64,000 bases of DNA from Ohtaekwangia koreensis. GTDB lineage: Bacteria; Bacteroidota; Bacteroidia; Cytophagales; Cyclobacteriaceae. The position numbers and the translations under genes were made by a program. The notes beneath the pieces were generated by a model. That model did no database searches. It had not been told where the DNA came from and saw nothing but the letters and a program-made list of their open reading frames with translations. Where the stretch lies: positions 7,501-71,500 of the forward strand of contig NZ_FUZU01000002.1 in the NCBI RefSeq assembly GCF_900167975.1. The letters run 5' to 3'. Below are positions 37,178 to 46,052 of this stretch, piece by piece. The number at the start of each line of letters is the position of its first letter. The stretch's first letter is position 1.

Positions 37178-39073
37178 CTATTTTTTGTCCTTCCTGTTAT
37201 ATAAATTAAAAAATGGAATATCCACAGCAACAAAGGCTCCATAGCGAACATAGTAATTCTCGCTAATAGAAGCTGTGCCACCAGAATCAACATCACGCAA
37301 CGCAGGTCCCATCTGTGCTCCTAAACCCAGCGATATAGGGCTCTTTCCTAATCCATAGATGAAGTACAATCCAGGGGCAACTATATCTTTCAATTTTACA
37401 TTGGACGCAACTGCTGTGTTGTCATCATTAAAACGAAACGAAGCCAGTGCACCGAGGTCAATAACCGAAACAAAAAGACTTACTGACTTACCTCCTTTTT
37501 TATCACTCGCTTTCAATCCTCCCCGGCTGAAAGAAAAACCTACCGGAGCAAAAACACCAGCAGAACCTCGATCAGGTGTTTTCGATGCAGGCATGTGTTC
37601 AACACCTCCATATAACCCCACATATCCGTTGAGTGAAACATTACCATACGATTCACGCTTCACGCGATAGCTTCCTGGTGGTAACGCTACAACTTCTATA
37701 GCCTGCTTCACTTCCTCAGATGTTTTTGCAGTAGCCACATTGGCCATGAATGATCCGTATTTAATAACGCCTTTCAAAAAATTCGAATCTGTAGTATCTA
37801 TTTTTTGAATGATCAATGAAAACTCAATCACCGCTGCGCTATAGGCCTTGGCGCGTACATCAGCAACGAGATTCGAAACATGGGTGAAAAGAAACTCAAT
37901 ATCAGATGTTTTAAACAACGGTGTTTTATCTGAGTTCATCACAATTTTATTAGCCAGTGCCAGAATCTTGGGTAGATCGTTTAATAAAGCAACATAGCCA
38001 CCGGTAGTGCCTGGGTCATCGCTTGCTTTTAATTGAAGCAACGTTTGATCAGCATGCGTAAGTATAGGTTTAAATTTAATAATGATGCTTTCAGCATTGT
38101 TGATTGTTTTTGAAAGCGTTGCTAAAAAAGCTGTGAATGTATCGACATCTATGGATAACGATTTTTGATAGATCAGGCCAAGATATATTCTTAAAAAAAC
38201 AGGGTCGCTAAATTTATTGAACTCTTCCTCCGAAATCCAATACCGCTCGCCCGTTGCAGAACGTAATGACTGCGAAAATATATTAGCTACTTTTAAGACC
38301 GGTCCGAAATCACCCCAGGTATCACGAATATATACCCTTGTTGCCAGTTCATTTAAAATATCACCGGGATGTTTGCCTTGCTGTATTTCTACGGCTATCT
38401 CAAAAATCAATTGAATATAGGGATAAGACGGAAGACCTTGGATACGCGTCACCAGCTTGGTGCGGGTTGCTGGATCAAGGTTGATCCATGTATTTGCATT
38501 CAACAGAATATTCGATAAATCATTTGCAAAGGCTTCCCGAAAAGCCTGCAGGTATTGCTGGTAATTATAGATCTCATGGCCAGCCACCAGCATAACAGAA
38601 TGTGTATTCGGGAAGAGTACTTGTACATCTTTCCCATAGTCCTTGTTATTTAAAAAATCATTGAACTGCTCAAAGAAGTATACATCAAGCTCGGCTTTGG
38701 TTCGCTCTACCAGAAACTTTGCAATTCCATCGGCAATCGTGGTGACATCAAGCCCGCCAACGGATGAAAGCATTTTGGAAGCGCCTGCAATCGGGCTGCT
38801 GCTCAAAGCATTTACAGCAGGCAATCGCAGATATGGATTTTTAGAAAACGCTTGTTGAATTTCACCATAGGTAGTTTTATCAACATACTTTTTTAAAATT
38901 TCTGCCGCTTTTAAATTGCTTTGATTAACAATCGGAAATAATACCCGACCGCTATCTATAACGGGATTTAAAGCTGCAAGCTGCAACGCGTCCTGATACG
39001 CCACCTGTGCGCGCAACGTGTTCGGCAATACGAACAAAAAGAACACGGCACCGAAGAGTATATTTCTTTTCAT
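37178..39073 (-). CDS. Exported beta-barrel-like protein paired with a subtilisin-like protease
   Basis: I do not recognise this 631-residue protein. It begins with a signal peptide (NILFGAVFFLFVLPNTLRAQ). Residues about 30-470 are mainly helical, without Cys or obvious repeats. The last 170 or so alternate in strands rich in Gly and aromatic residues (NVSLNGYVGLYGGVE, PGLYFIYGLGKSPISLGLG, YYVRYGAFVAVDIPFFNLY), which looks like an outer-membrane barrel end. The start lies one base after the stop of the protease gene, so the two are translated together. The helical part could be a periplasmic or surface effector. Function unknown; see the finding on this pair. Confidence 0.8.
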   Translation of the reverse strand: MKRNILFGAVFFLFVLPNTLRAQVAYQDALQLAALNPVIDSGRVLFPIVNQSNLKAAEILKKYVDKTTYGEIQQAFSKNPYLRLPAVNALSSSPIAGASKMLSSVGGLDVTTIADGIAKFLVERTKAELDVYFFEQFNDFLNNKDYGKDVQVLFPNTHSVMLVAGHEIYNYQQYLQAFREAFANDLSNILLNANTWINLDPATRTKLVTRIQGLPSYPYIQLIFEIAVEIQQGKHPGDILNELATRVYIRDTWGDFGPVLKVANIFSQSLRSATGERYWISEEEFNKFSDPVFLRIYLGLIYQKSLSIDVDTFTAFLATLSKTINNAESIIIKFKPILTHADQTLLQLKASDDPGTTGGYVALLNDLPKILALANKIVMNSDKTPLFKTSDIEFLFTHVSNLVADVRAKAYSAAVIEFSLIIQKIDTTDSNFLKGVIKYGSFMANVATAKTSEEVKQAIEVVALPPGSYRVKRESYGNVSLNGYVGLYGGVEHMPASKTPDRGSAGVFAPVGFSFSRGGLKASDKKGGKSVSLFVSVIDLGALASFRFNDDNTAVASNVKLKDIVAPGLYFIYGLGKSPISLGLGAQMGPALRDVDSGGTASISENYYVRYGAFVAVDIPFFNLYNRKDKK

Positions 39074-39074
39074 T

Positions 39075-40142
39075 TTACAATTTATTTAAAGTGTTAACGG
39101 GATTTATCAGTTTGCCATATTCCACGCTATCGGCATGGCTCATCAGCTCTTCTCTCAGATCATGCGCACGATATTTCTTATTCTTTTTCCTGACAGCCTC
39201 CAGCAGTAATGCAGCGATACCCGCTACATACGGTGCGGCCTGGCTTGAGCCGGAAAGATTTACATAGGCCTTATTAAGAAAGGTTGAAAAAATTTCTTCG
39301 CCTGGCGCAAAAATGTTTGTCTTATTCGCATGTATAGTATCTGCCAATGGAAATTTGCTTTTCGTAATACCTGCCACTGACAATACATTTTCATATCTGG
39401 CGGGATACAAAATATCATTTCCTGTAGTTGAATCTCTATTCCCAGCCGCTGCGATAATCAAAATTCCCTTCGCGATAGCTTTACCTACAGCGGTTTCAAG
39501 CGCACTATTATTTGCGCTTACTCCATTGCTGATAGAAATGATATCGACTGAATTTTTAATCGCCCACTCTACCCCCTTCACAAGAAACTGTACATCGTCA
39601 CCGTGAATATCATTTGTAATTTTACCCAAATAAAAATCAGTATTAAAAGCAAGTCCTTTCACACCGAAACCATTATTGGAAGCCTTAATTATACCCGTAA
39701 CATGAGTCCCGTGCCCGGTTTGATCTGTAATGCCTGTACCGCTCGCTGATAGATCCATAAAGTTAGCGGTATTGACTATCAGATCCGGATGAGGCAATGC
39801 TATACCTGAATCTAACACGGCAAGCTTTACCTTCTCGCCACTCAATCCTTTTCTCCACAGCTCCCCTATATTAAAATCCTTATGCCACCAAAAATCCGAT
39901 TCGCTAAATTCAGTCAGCGCAGCCCGGGCGATGATTTCATCTATATTCTCAATGCTCCCACTCCAGTAATAATTATTCGCAGCATCTTTCAACCAGGTAT
40001 TAACGCCTCTTAAAATATCACCATGGAATAATTTGCCTTCAACCTCCAGTTGACTGCCCGGGGCAATGTTCTGATAGCTGGGTGCATTTATACTCGGGCG
40101 TCCTACACGAACATCCAAATGTTCTTTTACAATAACTTTCAT
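39075..40142 (-). CDS. Subtilisin-like S8 serine protease with N-terminal SH3-like region
   Basis: 355 residues with the full S8 triad: Asp111 in LAVLDSGIALPHPDL, His144 in QTGHGTHVTGI, oxyanion Asn235 in AAAGNRD and Ser300 in LSGSSQAAPYVAGIAAL. Residues 1-70 (KEHLDVRVGRPSINAPSY, LEVEGKLFHGD, VNTWLKDAANNYYWSGSIE) resemble a bacterial SH3 fold. There is no signal peptide and no prodomain that I can see, so this looks like a cytoplasmic protease, or one exported by an unusual route. One base separates it from the barrel-like gene, the likely functional partner. Confidence 0.9.
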   Translation of the reverse strand: MKVIVKEHLDVRVGRPSINAPSYQNIAPGSQLEVEGKLFHGDILRGVNTWLKDAANNYYWSGSIENIDEIIARAALTEFSESDFWWHKDFNIGELWRKGLSGEKVKLAVLDSGIALPHPDLIVNTANFMDLSASGTGITDQTGHGTHVTGIIKASNNGFGVKGLAFNTDFYLGKITNDIHGDDVQFLVKGVEWAIKNSVDIISISNGVSANNSALETAVGKAIAKGILIIAAAGNRDSTTGNDILYPARYENVLSVAGITKSKFPLADTIHANKTNIFAPGEEIFSTFLNKAYVNLSGSSQAAPYVAGIAALLLEAVRKKNKKYRAHDLREELMSHADSVEYGKLINPVNTLNKL

Positions 40143-40591
40143 TTCTTGTTTATCTATAGCTATCGTTAGTCTTTCCTTTTATCCTGTCACTAAATCTTTA
40201 CGAGCTTGTACAGCAAGTCAAATGGAATGATACACTCAACGACAGGGCTATTTGTTCCTGTCTCATAATCTGTAAGGTGAACTTGCAGCAATATATACTA
40301 TTATATCCTGACCTGATATTCCGGCACTTCTTCTCTTTTATGCCATAGCCTGGCTTCAGGGGCTCTATTGAGATATAGCAGATTTCTTCCTACGTACTCA
40401 CAGATAAGGCGATCATTCACACAAACAATAGTGGCGCACAGAATGAAATCAGACAGATGAATATATAACTTCCTATAAACACAACAATACGTCAATGTTA
40501 AGAAAGATAGAGGAAGAGCAGAAAAGATTAAAAATCGCGAACTAAAGGTTTTCTACACAACGCAACAGGTATCGGTATACTTTACTTTATT

Positions 40592-40625
40592 AAAAAAACT
40601 AAGCACCCGGCTGCCGGGCACTTAG
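40592..40625 (-). terminator. Terminator-like hairpin in the gene-poor region (minus strand)
   Basis: CTAAG..CCCGG (40599-40610) pairs with CCGGG..CTTAG (40614-40625), with two mismatched pairs in the middle and a three-base loop. On the minus strand it runs into seven Ts (rc of 40592-40598). No gene ends just upstream, so it may end an unannotated RNA. Confidence 0.55.
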
Positions 40626-40691
40626 CTGAGTAGGTCTTTTGATATTCTTCTGCATGGCTAACTTTAACCCCAACGATTCATGCTGGAGTAT

Positions 40692-40726
40692 GCATGCCTC
40701 ATTTCACAAGCATGAGGGTGCTTTTT
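40692..40726 (+). terminator. Terminator-like hairpin in the gene-poor region (plus strand)
   Basis: GCA..CCTCAT pairs with ATGAGG..TGC around a nine-base loop, with two small mismatches, and the plus strand then reads CTTTTTG. Together with the minus-strand hairpin at 40592-40625 it would bracket a segment of about 100 bases. Confidence 0.45.
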
Positions 40727-40898
40727 GTTATTAGAGCCCATCTAATAAACATATGTCTGCTTGAAGATCACGTTCGGACATTCATTCACAACGCTAGGCC
40801 TGGTGTACACTTTTGTCGAAACATGGATTACAAAGAGGTTATCAATCAATCACAATTCAACAGAGGTGTTAACACTCCATGTGTATGCTATTTAAATA

Positions 40899-40939
40899 CA
40901 AAAAGCCCATCGCTCTGCCTTGCGGCAAAATGATGGGCT
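40899..40939 (-). terminator. Terminator-like hairpin upstream of the HTH gene (minus strand)
   Basis: AGCCCATC (40904-40911) pairs with GATGGGCT (40932-40939); the loop contains a smaller stem (TGCC/GGCA). On the minus strand it is followed by TTTTTG. It would stop transcription coming from the direction of the HTH gene. Confidence 0.6.
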
Positions 40940-41064
40940 CATAATCGAATGTAGCAAAACATCTACACATTTACAAGCAGGATGTTTTCAATGTTAGCTA
41001 TAAATGTTAAACAAAACCCCGTTTCCGGGATGGATACCTGAAAAAACGTTACTAAAATTACGAC

Positions 41065-41430
41065 ATGAATATTCATGTAGGACAAGAAATAGAAAAAGTG
41101 CTTCTTGATTCAGGCATTAAAAAGAAAGAATTTGCCAGGCGGATCCATACTAGCACGCGAAATGTTTATTCAATCCTAAAAAAGAAGGAGATCAAGACAG
41201 ACCAATTGATCGTGATCAGCAAAGTGCTGAACTACAATTTTTTCAGTTTATATGTGAAGCCAATCGAAGAGCAACGTTTACATATGCTTTCGGTAATGAA
41301 CGAAATGCAGCAATGCAACGCTCGTAAGAATAATAACAAAGTAATGATTACGCTGGAACTGGATGGCAAACCTGAAACGCTCGCGCAAAGTATAAAGCGA
41401 TTACAAATGATCAACCAGGCGCTGGATTAG
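41065..41430 (+). CDS. Small XRE-like helix-turn-helix regulator
   Basis: 121-residue cytoplasmic protein. Residues about 8-65 form a Cro/C1-type helix-turn-helix (VGQEIEKVLLDSGIKKKEFA, then RRIHTSTRNVYSILKKKEI and TDQLIVISKVLNYNFFSLY). The C-terminal half (VMITLELDGKPETLAQSIKRLQ) may mediate dimerisation. It shares no operon with the gene downstream, which runs the other way. A role in controlling the nearby protease/barrel unit or a mobile remnant is only a guess. Confidence 0.82.
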   Translation: MNIHVGQEIEKVLLDSGIKKKEFARRIHTSTRNVYSILKKKEIKTDQLIVISKVLNYNFFSLYVKPIEEQRLHMLSVMNEMQQCNARKNNNKVMITLELDGKPETLAQSIKRLQMINQALD

Positions 41431-41456
41431 GATGGGCATTTAATAGCGGTTTTAGA

Positions 41457-41489
41457 CCATGCAGAAAGTATAGTATATCATCTGCATGG
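41457..41489. terminator. Weak bidirectional hairpin between convergent genes
   Basis: CCATGCAGA (41457-41465) pairs perfectly with TCTGCATGG (41481-41489), with a 15-base loop, between the ends of the HTH gene and the M20 hydrolase gene. No T-run follows on either strand, so terminator activity is uncertain. Confidence 0.4.
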
Positions 41490-41505
41490 CCCACGAGTAA
41501 ACCTG

Positions 41506-42807
41506 CTATTTCATATACATATAGTCTACGGTAACATTGATCATAGCCTTAAGGCCGGTAAGCATACCGCGATCATCCATCATAAAATCAGGCGTGTGGT
41601 GCGATGCTGCTTTCTCTACCGGAATCTCCGGAGGACATGCACCTACAAAGAAAAAGAAACCAGGCACTTTCTTCTGATAATAAGCAAAATCCTCAGCACC
41701 TGTTACGGCTGGTATACGCGCTACATTTTGTTCACCGGCAGCTTTGTTCAGGCTGGCTACCATCTTCTCGGTAACAATGGGATCGTTGTAGGTTACCGGT
41801 GTCATACGTGTGATCTCGATCTCCGCGCGAGCACCTGCACTCTCTGCTATATTTACAACGGTGCGCTTTAATTTTTCATGAATATCATTTTGCATGGTCT
41901 CATCGAATGTACGGATCGTTCCCGTCATCTCTGCATATTCAGGAATGATATTCTGACGAATACCCGCATGTATAGTACCTACCGATATCACCGCTGGCTC
42001 CTTCGTTAGCTCCGTCTGACGACTGATAATAGTTTGTATACCATTAATGATCTGCGCGGATACAACCACCGGATCTATACCGAGCCAGGGTGCTGAACCA
42101 TGCGATTGTTTTCCATATACTTTAATCGTAAACCAATCAGAAGCTGCCATCATACCCGCAGGTTTATACGCGATCTGTCCGAGTTTACGAATGCTTTGAA
42201 TGTGCATTCCGAAAATAACATCTACTTTAGGATTCTCGAGTACACCTTCTTTTACCATCAGGTCAGCACCACCTTCTTCACCGGCAGGAGGTCCTTCTTC
42301 CGCAGGTTGAAATATAAATTTGATAGTGCCCTTCAGATCTTTTTTATTCTTTGAAAGTATTTCGGCAACACCCATTAAGATGGCTACGTGCGAGTCATGA
42401 CCACAAGCATGCATAACACCAGTCTCTTGTCCATTGAATGTTGTTTTTTCCTTGGAAGCAAAAGGTAAATTATTTCGTTCCGTTACCGGCAATGCATCCA
42501 TGTCGGCACGCAACGCTATAACAGGTCCGGGCTTTCCGGTTTTAAGTAAACCTACAACACCTGTATGAGCAACACCCGTTTGAATTTCTATACCGAGTGC
42601 TTTTAAATGTTCGGCTACATATGCGGCAGTCTTTACTTCGCGATTTGATAGTTCAGGATATTGATGGAGGTGTCTTCGCCATTCTATAACTTTATTCTCG
42701 ATTTCTTTTGCCTGCTGATCGAGCTTTGCCTGTACTTTGGAATTTACCTGCGCCTGAGCAACGATACAGGAGAGTATAAGGGCGAGGCTATAAAAAAATT
42801 TCATCAT
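41506..42807 (-). CDS. M20 family amidohydrolase
   Basis: Zinc aminoacylase-like amidohydrolase, probably periplasmic, that releases free amino acids from N-acyl or conjugated amino acids. 433 residues from ATG 42807, with a signal peptide (FFYSLALILSCIVAQAQ); the longer in-frame reading to 43002 is not conserved-looking and crosses the Rieske gene. Motifs: WRRHLHQYPELSNRE, VIALRADMDALPV, GVMHACGHDSHVAILMGVAE with the Cys/His metal site, and FQPAEEGPPAGEEGG with the catalytic Glu pair. Typical of bacterial IAA-amino-acid or hippurate-like hydrolases; specificity unknown. Divergent from the Rieske gene with 60 bases between. Confidence 0.94.
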   Translation of the reverse strand: MMKFFYSLALILSCIVAQAQVNSKVQAKLDQQAKEIENKVIEWRRHLHQYPELSNREVKTAAYVAEHLKALGIEIQTGVAHTGVVGLLKTGKPGPVIALRADMDALPVTERNNLPFASKEKTTFNGQETGVMHACGHDSHVAILMGVAEILSKNKKDLKGTIKFIFQPAEEGPPAGEEGGADLMVKEGVLENPKVDVIFGMHIQSIRKLGQIAYKPAGMMAASDWFTIKVYGKQSHGSAPWLGIDPVVVSAQIINGIQTIISRQTELTKEPAVISVGTIHAGIRQNIIPEYAEMTGTIRTFDETMQNDIHEKLKRTVVNIAESAGARAEIEITRMTPVTYNDPIVTEKMVASLNKAAGEQNVARIPAVTGAEDFAYYQKKVPGFFFFVGACPPEIPVEKAASHHTPDFMMDDRGMLTGLKAMINVTVDYMYMK

Positions 42808-42867
42808 AGGAATGGCTTTAGATTCGGACAATATATTGATTATCAATTTTGCAACCAACGACAATGC

Positions 42868-43188
42868 ATGGAGTGGATTAAAATCTTTTCGAACGACACA
42901 GAAGCGAGGAGTAAAATTACCCATGATAAACCACAACTCCTGGTTCTTCATGGCAAACGGATTTGCCTCGTACTTCACGAAGAAAATTTTATAGCTGTGC
43001 AAGATGCCTGCTCACACAATGGAGAGTCGCTGAGCAAAGGACACGTTAATTACCTGGGCGAGATCGTTTGTCCCTGGCATGGCTATCGCTTTCAACTTAA
43101 AAGCGGCCGTGCCTGTGATTCTTCTTCCGCAGATTTAAAAACCTATCCGGTTAAATCAGATGATTCCGGTTTTTTTATTGGCATTTAA
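42868..43188 (+). CDS. Rieske 2Fe-2S protein
   Basis: Small soluble ferredoxin of 106 residues from ATG 42868. The two ligand boxes are clear: CSHNGESLSKG (Cys-X-His) and CPWHGYRF (Cys-X2-His), 16-20 residues apart as in dioxygenase-type Rieske ferredoxins and NirD-like proteins. No membrane segment. A longer in-frame reading upstream runs through the M20 gene and is not supported. It could deliver electrons to an oxygenase, but none is adjacent; the next gene is a secreted protein of unknown function. Confidence 0.92.
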   Translation: MEWIKIFSNDTEARSKITHDKPQLLVLHGKRICLVLHEENFIAVQDACSHNGESLSKGHVNYLGEIVCPWHGYRFQLKSGRACDSSSADLKTYPVKSDDSGFFIGI

Positions 43189-43270
43189 AATAGATTAATA
43201 CCTATTTTCGTTTTTTACTCGCTCCCTAATAGTTGTGGAGCGCTGTGGTTAATCGACCGAATAAAAACTT

Positions 43271-44266
43271 ATGCAAGTTCGTTTTCTGATCATCATTCTC
43301 ATTATAAGTTTACAATCTGTTTTCGCACAAACATATTTCCGCGAAGAGAACTGGATCGATCAATTGAACCTGGCGGGTGGACTTCCTGAAAAATTACTCA
43401 GTACGCGCACAACCGTTTTCTACGATTATACACTTACCGAAAAAGAGCTCAAGGATACACAGGAGTATTTTCAGCGTTCAGGTATCGATGCTGTTGCGTA
43501 CTATGAGATGGATATACTCATGACCGGTAAAGATATAACCCGTGCATTCGGAGATTTTTTAACGAAGCGTGAGATCTCGAACATTGCCTTTCTAGAAAAA
43601 ACAGATAAAGGTTACAGGTTGATTATCACCACGTACAACGGCAAAGAAAACGTTGTTGACCCGAAGCAGAATGCATGGTCGTTATCCAATACTATACTTA
43701 CGGAATTATTGAAGACGGTATACCGCACTACAGCCAATCAGTTGAAGAAACAAAATTTACTGATCAACGATCTTCCTGAACCTGGCCCGGATATAAATCC
43801 GATTGCTGGAAAGCGAAATGAATTCTTTGCGATTGATTTGAAAGTAGATCCGCTGGCTGTACCCAAGTTTGGTGACGAAGCGCTTGATAAGCAGCTGGAA
43901 GAGATTTTCAAGAACAACTATCCGCTGAAGTATAAACTTACCGAACCTGGGCTCACCGATAAAGAATTGCGCAAGCAAGGATCGCTATATGTACTCTGCA
44001 TCGTGAAAGGAAGAGGATCTGCATTGAAAGAAATTTTGGGATACCCAGTAGCCAAATCTGAAAGCGCTTTGGTATCGGTTACTTATCCTGACATGCAGCA
44101 GCAACTAAAAAATATTCCATCCAACGCGCAGGTATATAAAATATACTTTAAACACATCGACTCTGGCAATGTATTTCTGGGCACCAAATGGGATGCTGAT
44201 GTTACCTGGGAACAAGCACTGTTAAACAACATCAAAGGATTAAAGGCAGAGCTTAAACTGAATTGA
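43271..44266 (+). CDS. Secreted hypothetical protein
   Basis: I do not recognise this 331-residue protein. It has a signal peptide (FLIIILIISLQSVFAQ). The mature protein mixes strands and helices (RTTVFYDYTLTEKELKDTQE, YRLIITTYNGKENVVD, a long charged region about 165-230 and LYVLCIVKGRGSALKEILG). It ends in KGLKAELKLN, with no barrel-like end and no lipobox. It follows the Rieske gene by 82 bases on the same strand; co-transcription is possible but not shown. Confidence 0.75.
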   Translation: MQVRFLIIILIISLQSVFAQTYFREENWIDQLNLAGGLPEKLLSTRTTVFYDYTLTEKELKDTQEYFQRSGIDAVAYYEMDILMTGKDITRAFGDFLTKREISNIAFLEKTDKGYRLIITTYNGKENVVDPKQNAWSLSNTILTELLKTVYRTTANQLKKQNLLINDLPEPGPDINPIAGKRNEFFAIDLKVDPLAVPKFGDEALDKQLEEIFKNNYPLKYKLTEPGLTDKELRKQGSLYVLCIVKGRGSALKEILGYPVAKSESALVSVTYPDMQQQLKNIPSNAQVYKIYFKHIDSGNVFLGTKWDADVTWEQALLNNIKGLKAELKLN

Positions 44267-44284
44267 TGAACGACATCGCAAAGT

Positions 44285-45862
44285 TTACTCCACTCCTGCC
44301 ATCTTTAATTTATAGATATACTCTGCTTCTTTGCGTTTCATTTCTTCGTTCGTAGCGGATAGCTCCTCCATATTCTGACGCATTTCCTCTTCCTGTGCGT
44401 GAAGCTGCTGTGTCTGCTCCTGCATTTGCGTAACCAGCGTACGCATCTTCTGAGTCGACTTCACGGTAGAGATCGCCGCTGCCATATACTCCGTTGCCTT
44501 CTCAACAAAACTCTGTTGATAATCCTGCCACGTTACAAATCCAGCCAGCTCAAATACACCTTCGATTTGTTCGCTATATTTCATCGGAACAATCAGGATA
44601 CAACTGGGTGTAGCATCTCCCAATCCGGAAGTAATCTGCGTATAGCCCTCGGGTACTGATCGCATTACCACCGTTGCTCCTTCAAGAAAAACCTGACCGA
44701 TAAGTCCTTCACCAATTTCGATGCGCTTTTCAACAAACTTCCGTTTATCGAAAGCATAGCAAGCTGCAAGCTCCAGGTATTTATTTTCCTCAAAGTCTTC
44801 CTGTAGTATAAATGTACCCCCTTGTTGTGCGGAGAGATAGCGAACAAGAAAACGCGTAGCCTGATCCGCTAAGGCTTTTGCATCATCCTGGTGCTGTCGG
44901 ATGATCTCTGTGAATTTTGTCAGCCCCTCTGTTGTCCAGATACGCTTGCGATCTTCGTCCTGTATGCGCTTCATTTGGTCGCGCATGTCCATCAAGGTAG
45001 AAGAAAGATTATCTGTATTCAGTTTTGCATTCGCCTCGCTCATGCCAGGCCAGCTCACAGCAAAGTCACCGGTGGTGATTTTTTTAATGAAGTTGGAAGC
45101 ATTCTTGATGTTGCCAATTGAAGAGTTCAATATCTCTTTCGCGTCATCGGCTATCGGTGTGCCGGGATCAAATATAAATTCACGATTATTCTTTTCAAGA
45201 TTCAGCAGCAGTGCTTGCCGGTGCGACTCTTGTCCGCGGATGCGATGAAAAATAAGGTATAAACTTGGTATACCGAGTAGTAGCATTAATGCCTGGATGA
45301 CGAGATTACTTTGCACTGCTGCCTCATAGCGCATTTCAGCATCATGCTTCAGCGCACGTTCATGCTGAACAAAATCCGTTGAGAACCCAAGGTATGTTTT
45401 CCATACTTGGTAGCCACGATCTTCAACCATCAGTTGTTTAAACTGCGTCATGCTGTCAACCTTGGCGATCTCAATCATCTGATGACAGAAAGCTATATAT
45501 CCATTAACGGACGCTACATATTCTTCAAAATTCTGCGTAGGATACTTCTGCTTCTTCATAATCATCCTAATGGTATCCATATCATTGGGAGCTCCCTGCA
45601 AGGATATATGAAACGGATCCAGTAACGTTTCTGTTTTTCCCAATGCATATCCGCGTACACCTAAGTCAAGCAGGTTAAGCCAGCGAATAAGTTCATTGGT
45701 TTTGCTCAGCGCTAATTCCGCTTCCCGCACATGCTCGGCAGTTTCAGTCATAATTCTTTGATTGCGGAAAGCAAGGACGGATGTGATCAGCGTCAATATC
45801 AGAATAACACCAACCGCGAGGTAGATTGTATTCTTTCTTAGTAAAGCAATAAGGCTATTCAT
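44285..45862 (-). CDS. CHASE3-GAF sensor protein without a kinase domain
   Basis: 525 residues. A transmembrane helix (about 12-29), a CHASE3-like periplasmic domain (RIMTETAEHVREAELALSKT ... LDPFHISL, to about 185), a second helix (VIQALMLLLGIPSLYLIF), a HAMP-like linker, a GAF domain (about 345-480: LVRYLSAQQGGTFILQEDFE, PSCILIVPMKYSEQIEGVFELAG) and a C-terminal coiled coil ending TNEEMKRKEAEYIYKLKMAGVE. That ending is the usual bridge to PAS and kinase domains, but the frame stops there. It is thus a sensor without output, or it works with a partner. No in-frame kinase follows on this strand. Confidence 0.85.
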   Translation of the reverse strand: MNSLIALLRKNTIYLAVGVILILTLITSVLAFRNQRIMTETAEHVREAELALSKTNELIRWLNLLDLGVRGYALGKTETLLDPFHISLQGAPNDMDTIRMIMKKQKYPTQNFEEYVASVNGYIAFCHQMIEIAKVDSMTQFKQLMVEDRGYQVWKTYLGFSTDFVQHERALKHDAEMRYEAAVQSNLVIQALMLLLGIPSLYLIFHRIRGQESHRQALLLNLEKNNREFIFDPGTPIADDAKEILNSSIGNIKNASNFIKKITTGDFAVSWPGMSEANAKLNTDNLSSTLMDMRDQMKRIQDEDRKRIWTTEGLTKFTEIIRQHQDDAKALADQATRFLVRYLSAQQGGTFILQEDFEENKYLELAACYAFDKRKFVEKRIEIGEGLIGQVFLEGATVVMRSVPEGYTQITSGLGDATPSCILIVPMKYSEQIEGVFELAGFVTWQDYQQSFVEKATEYMAAAISTVKSTQKMRTLVTQMQEQTQQLHAQEEEMRQNMEELSATNEEMKRKEAEYIYKLKMAGVE

Positions 45863-46052
45863 AGAATAGTTAGAAGGCTATATGGTTTGCAATATGATAT
45901 TAACGAAACGGTTTAACAATAGCAATAAAACACACAGACTATTCCGCAGGAATGCGTTTTGTCTGTGAATTGGAAAAAATATTATACAAAAAAGGAGATT
46001 ACGCTTCCTTAAAAATCAAGGATAACGAAGTAAAAAACAACCACTTCATTCA

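Larger units (their letters stand above)
40143..41064. other. 922-bp gene-poor intergenic region
   Basis: The stretch between the S8 protease gene and the HTH gene holds no reading frame that I can defend. It has three hairpins of terminator shape (40592-40625, 40692-40726 and 40899-40939), pointing in different directions and not next to any gene end. This may mark small RNA genes, decayed genes or leader/terminator elements. The left part (40143-40500) has upstream sequence for the protease operon but no clear promoter. Confidence 0.55.

Noticed and set aside
40301-40495. 64-residue minus-strand frame in the gene-poor region
   Set aside because: The only start is a TTG, there is no internal ATG, and the composition is not convincing; left as non-coding.
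40694-40933. 79-residue plus-strand frame in the gene-poor region
   Set aside because: It runs through two terminator-like hairpins and has no family-like pattern.
42661-42867. Upstream extension of the Rieske gene
   Set aside because: It crosses the start region of the divergent M20 gene and is not Rieske-like; the ATG at 42868 gives the normal family length.
42808-43002. N-terminal extension of the M20 hydrolase
   Set aside because: The extension lacks a signal peptide and overlaps the Rieske gene; the ATG at 42807 starts a clean signal peptide.
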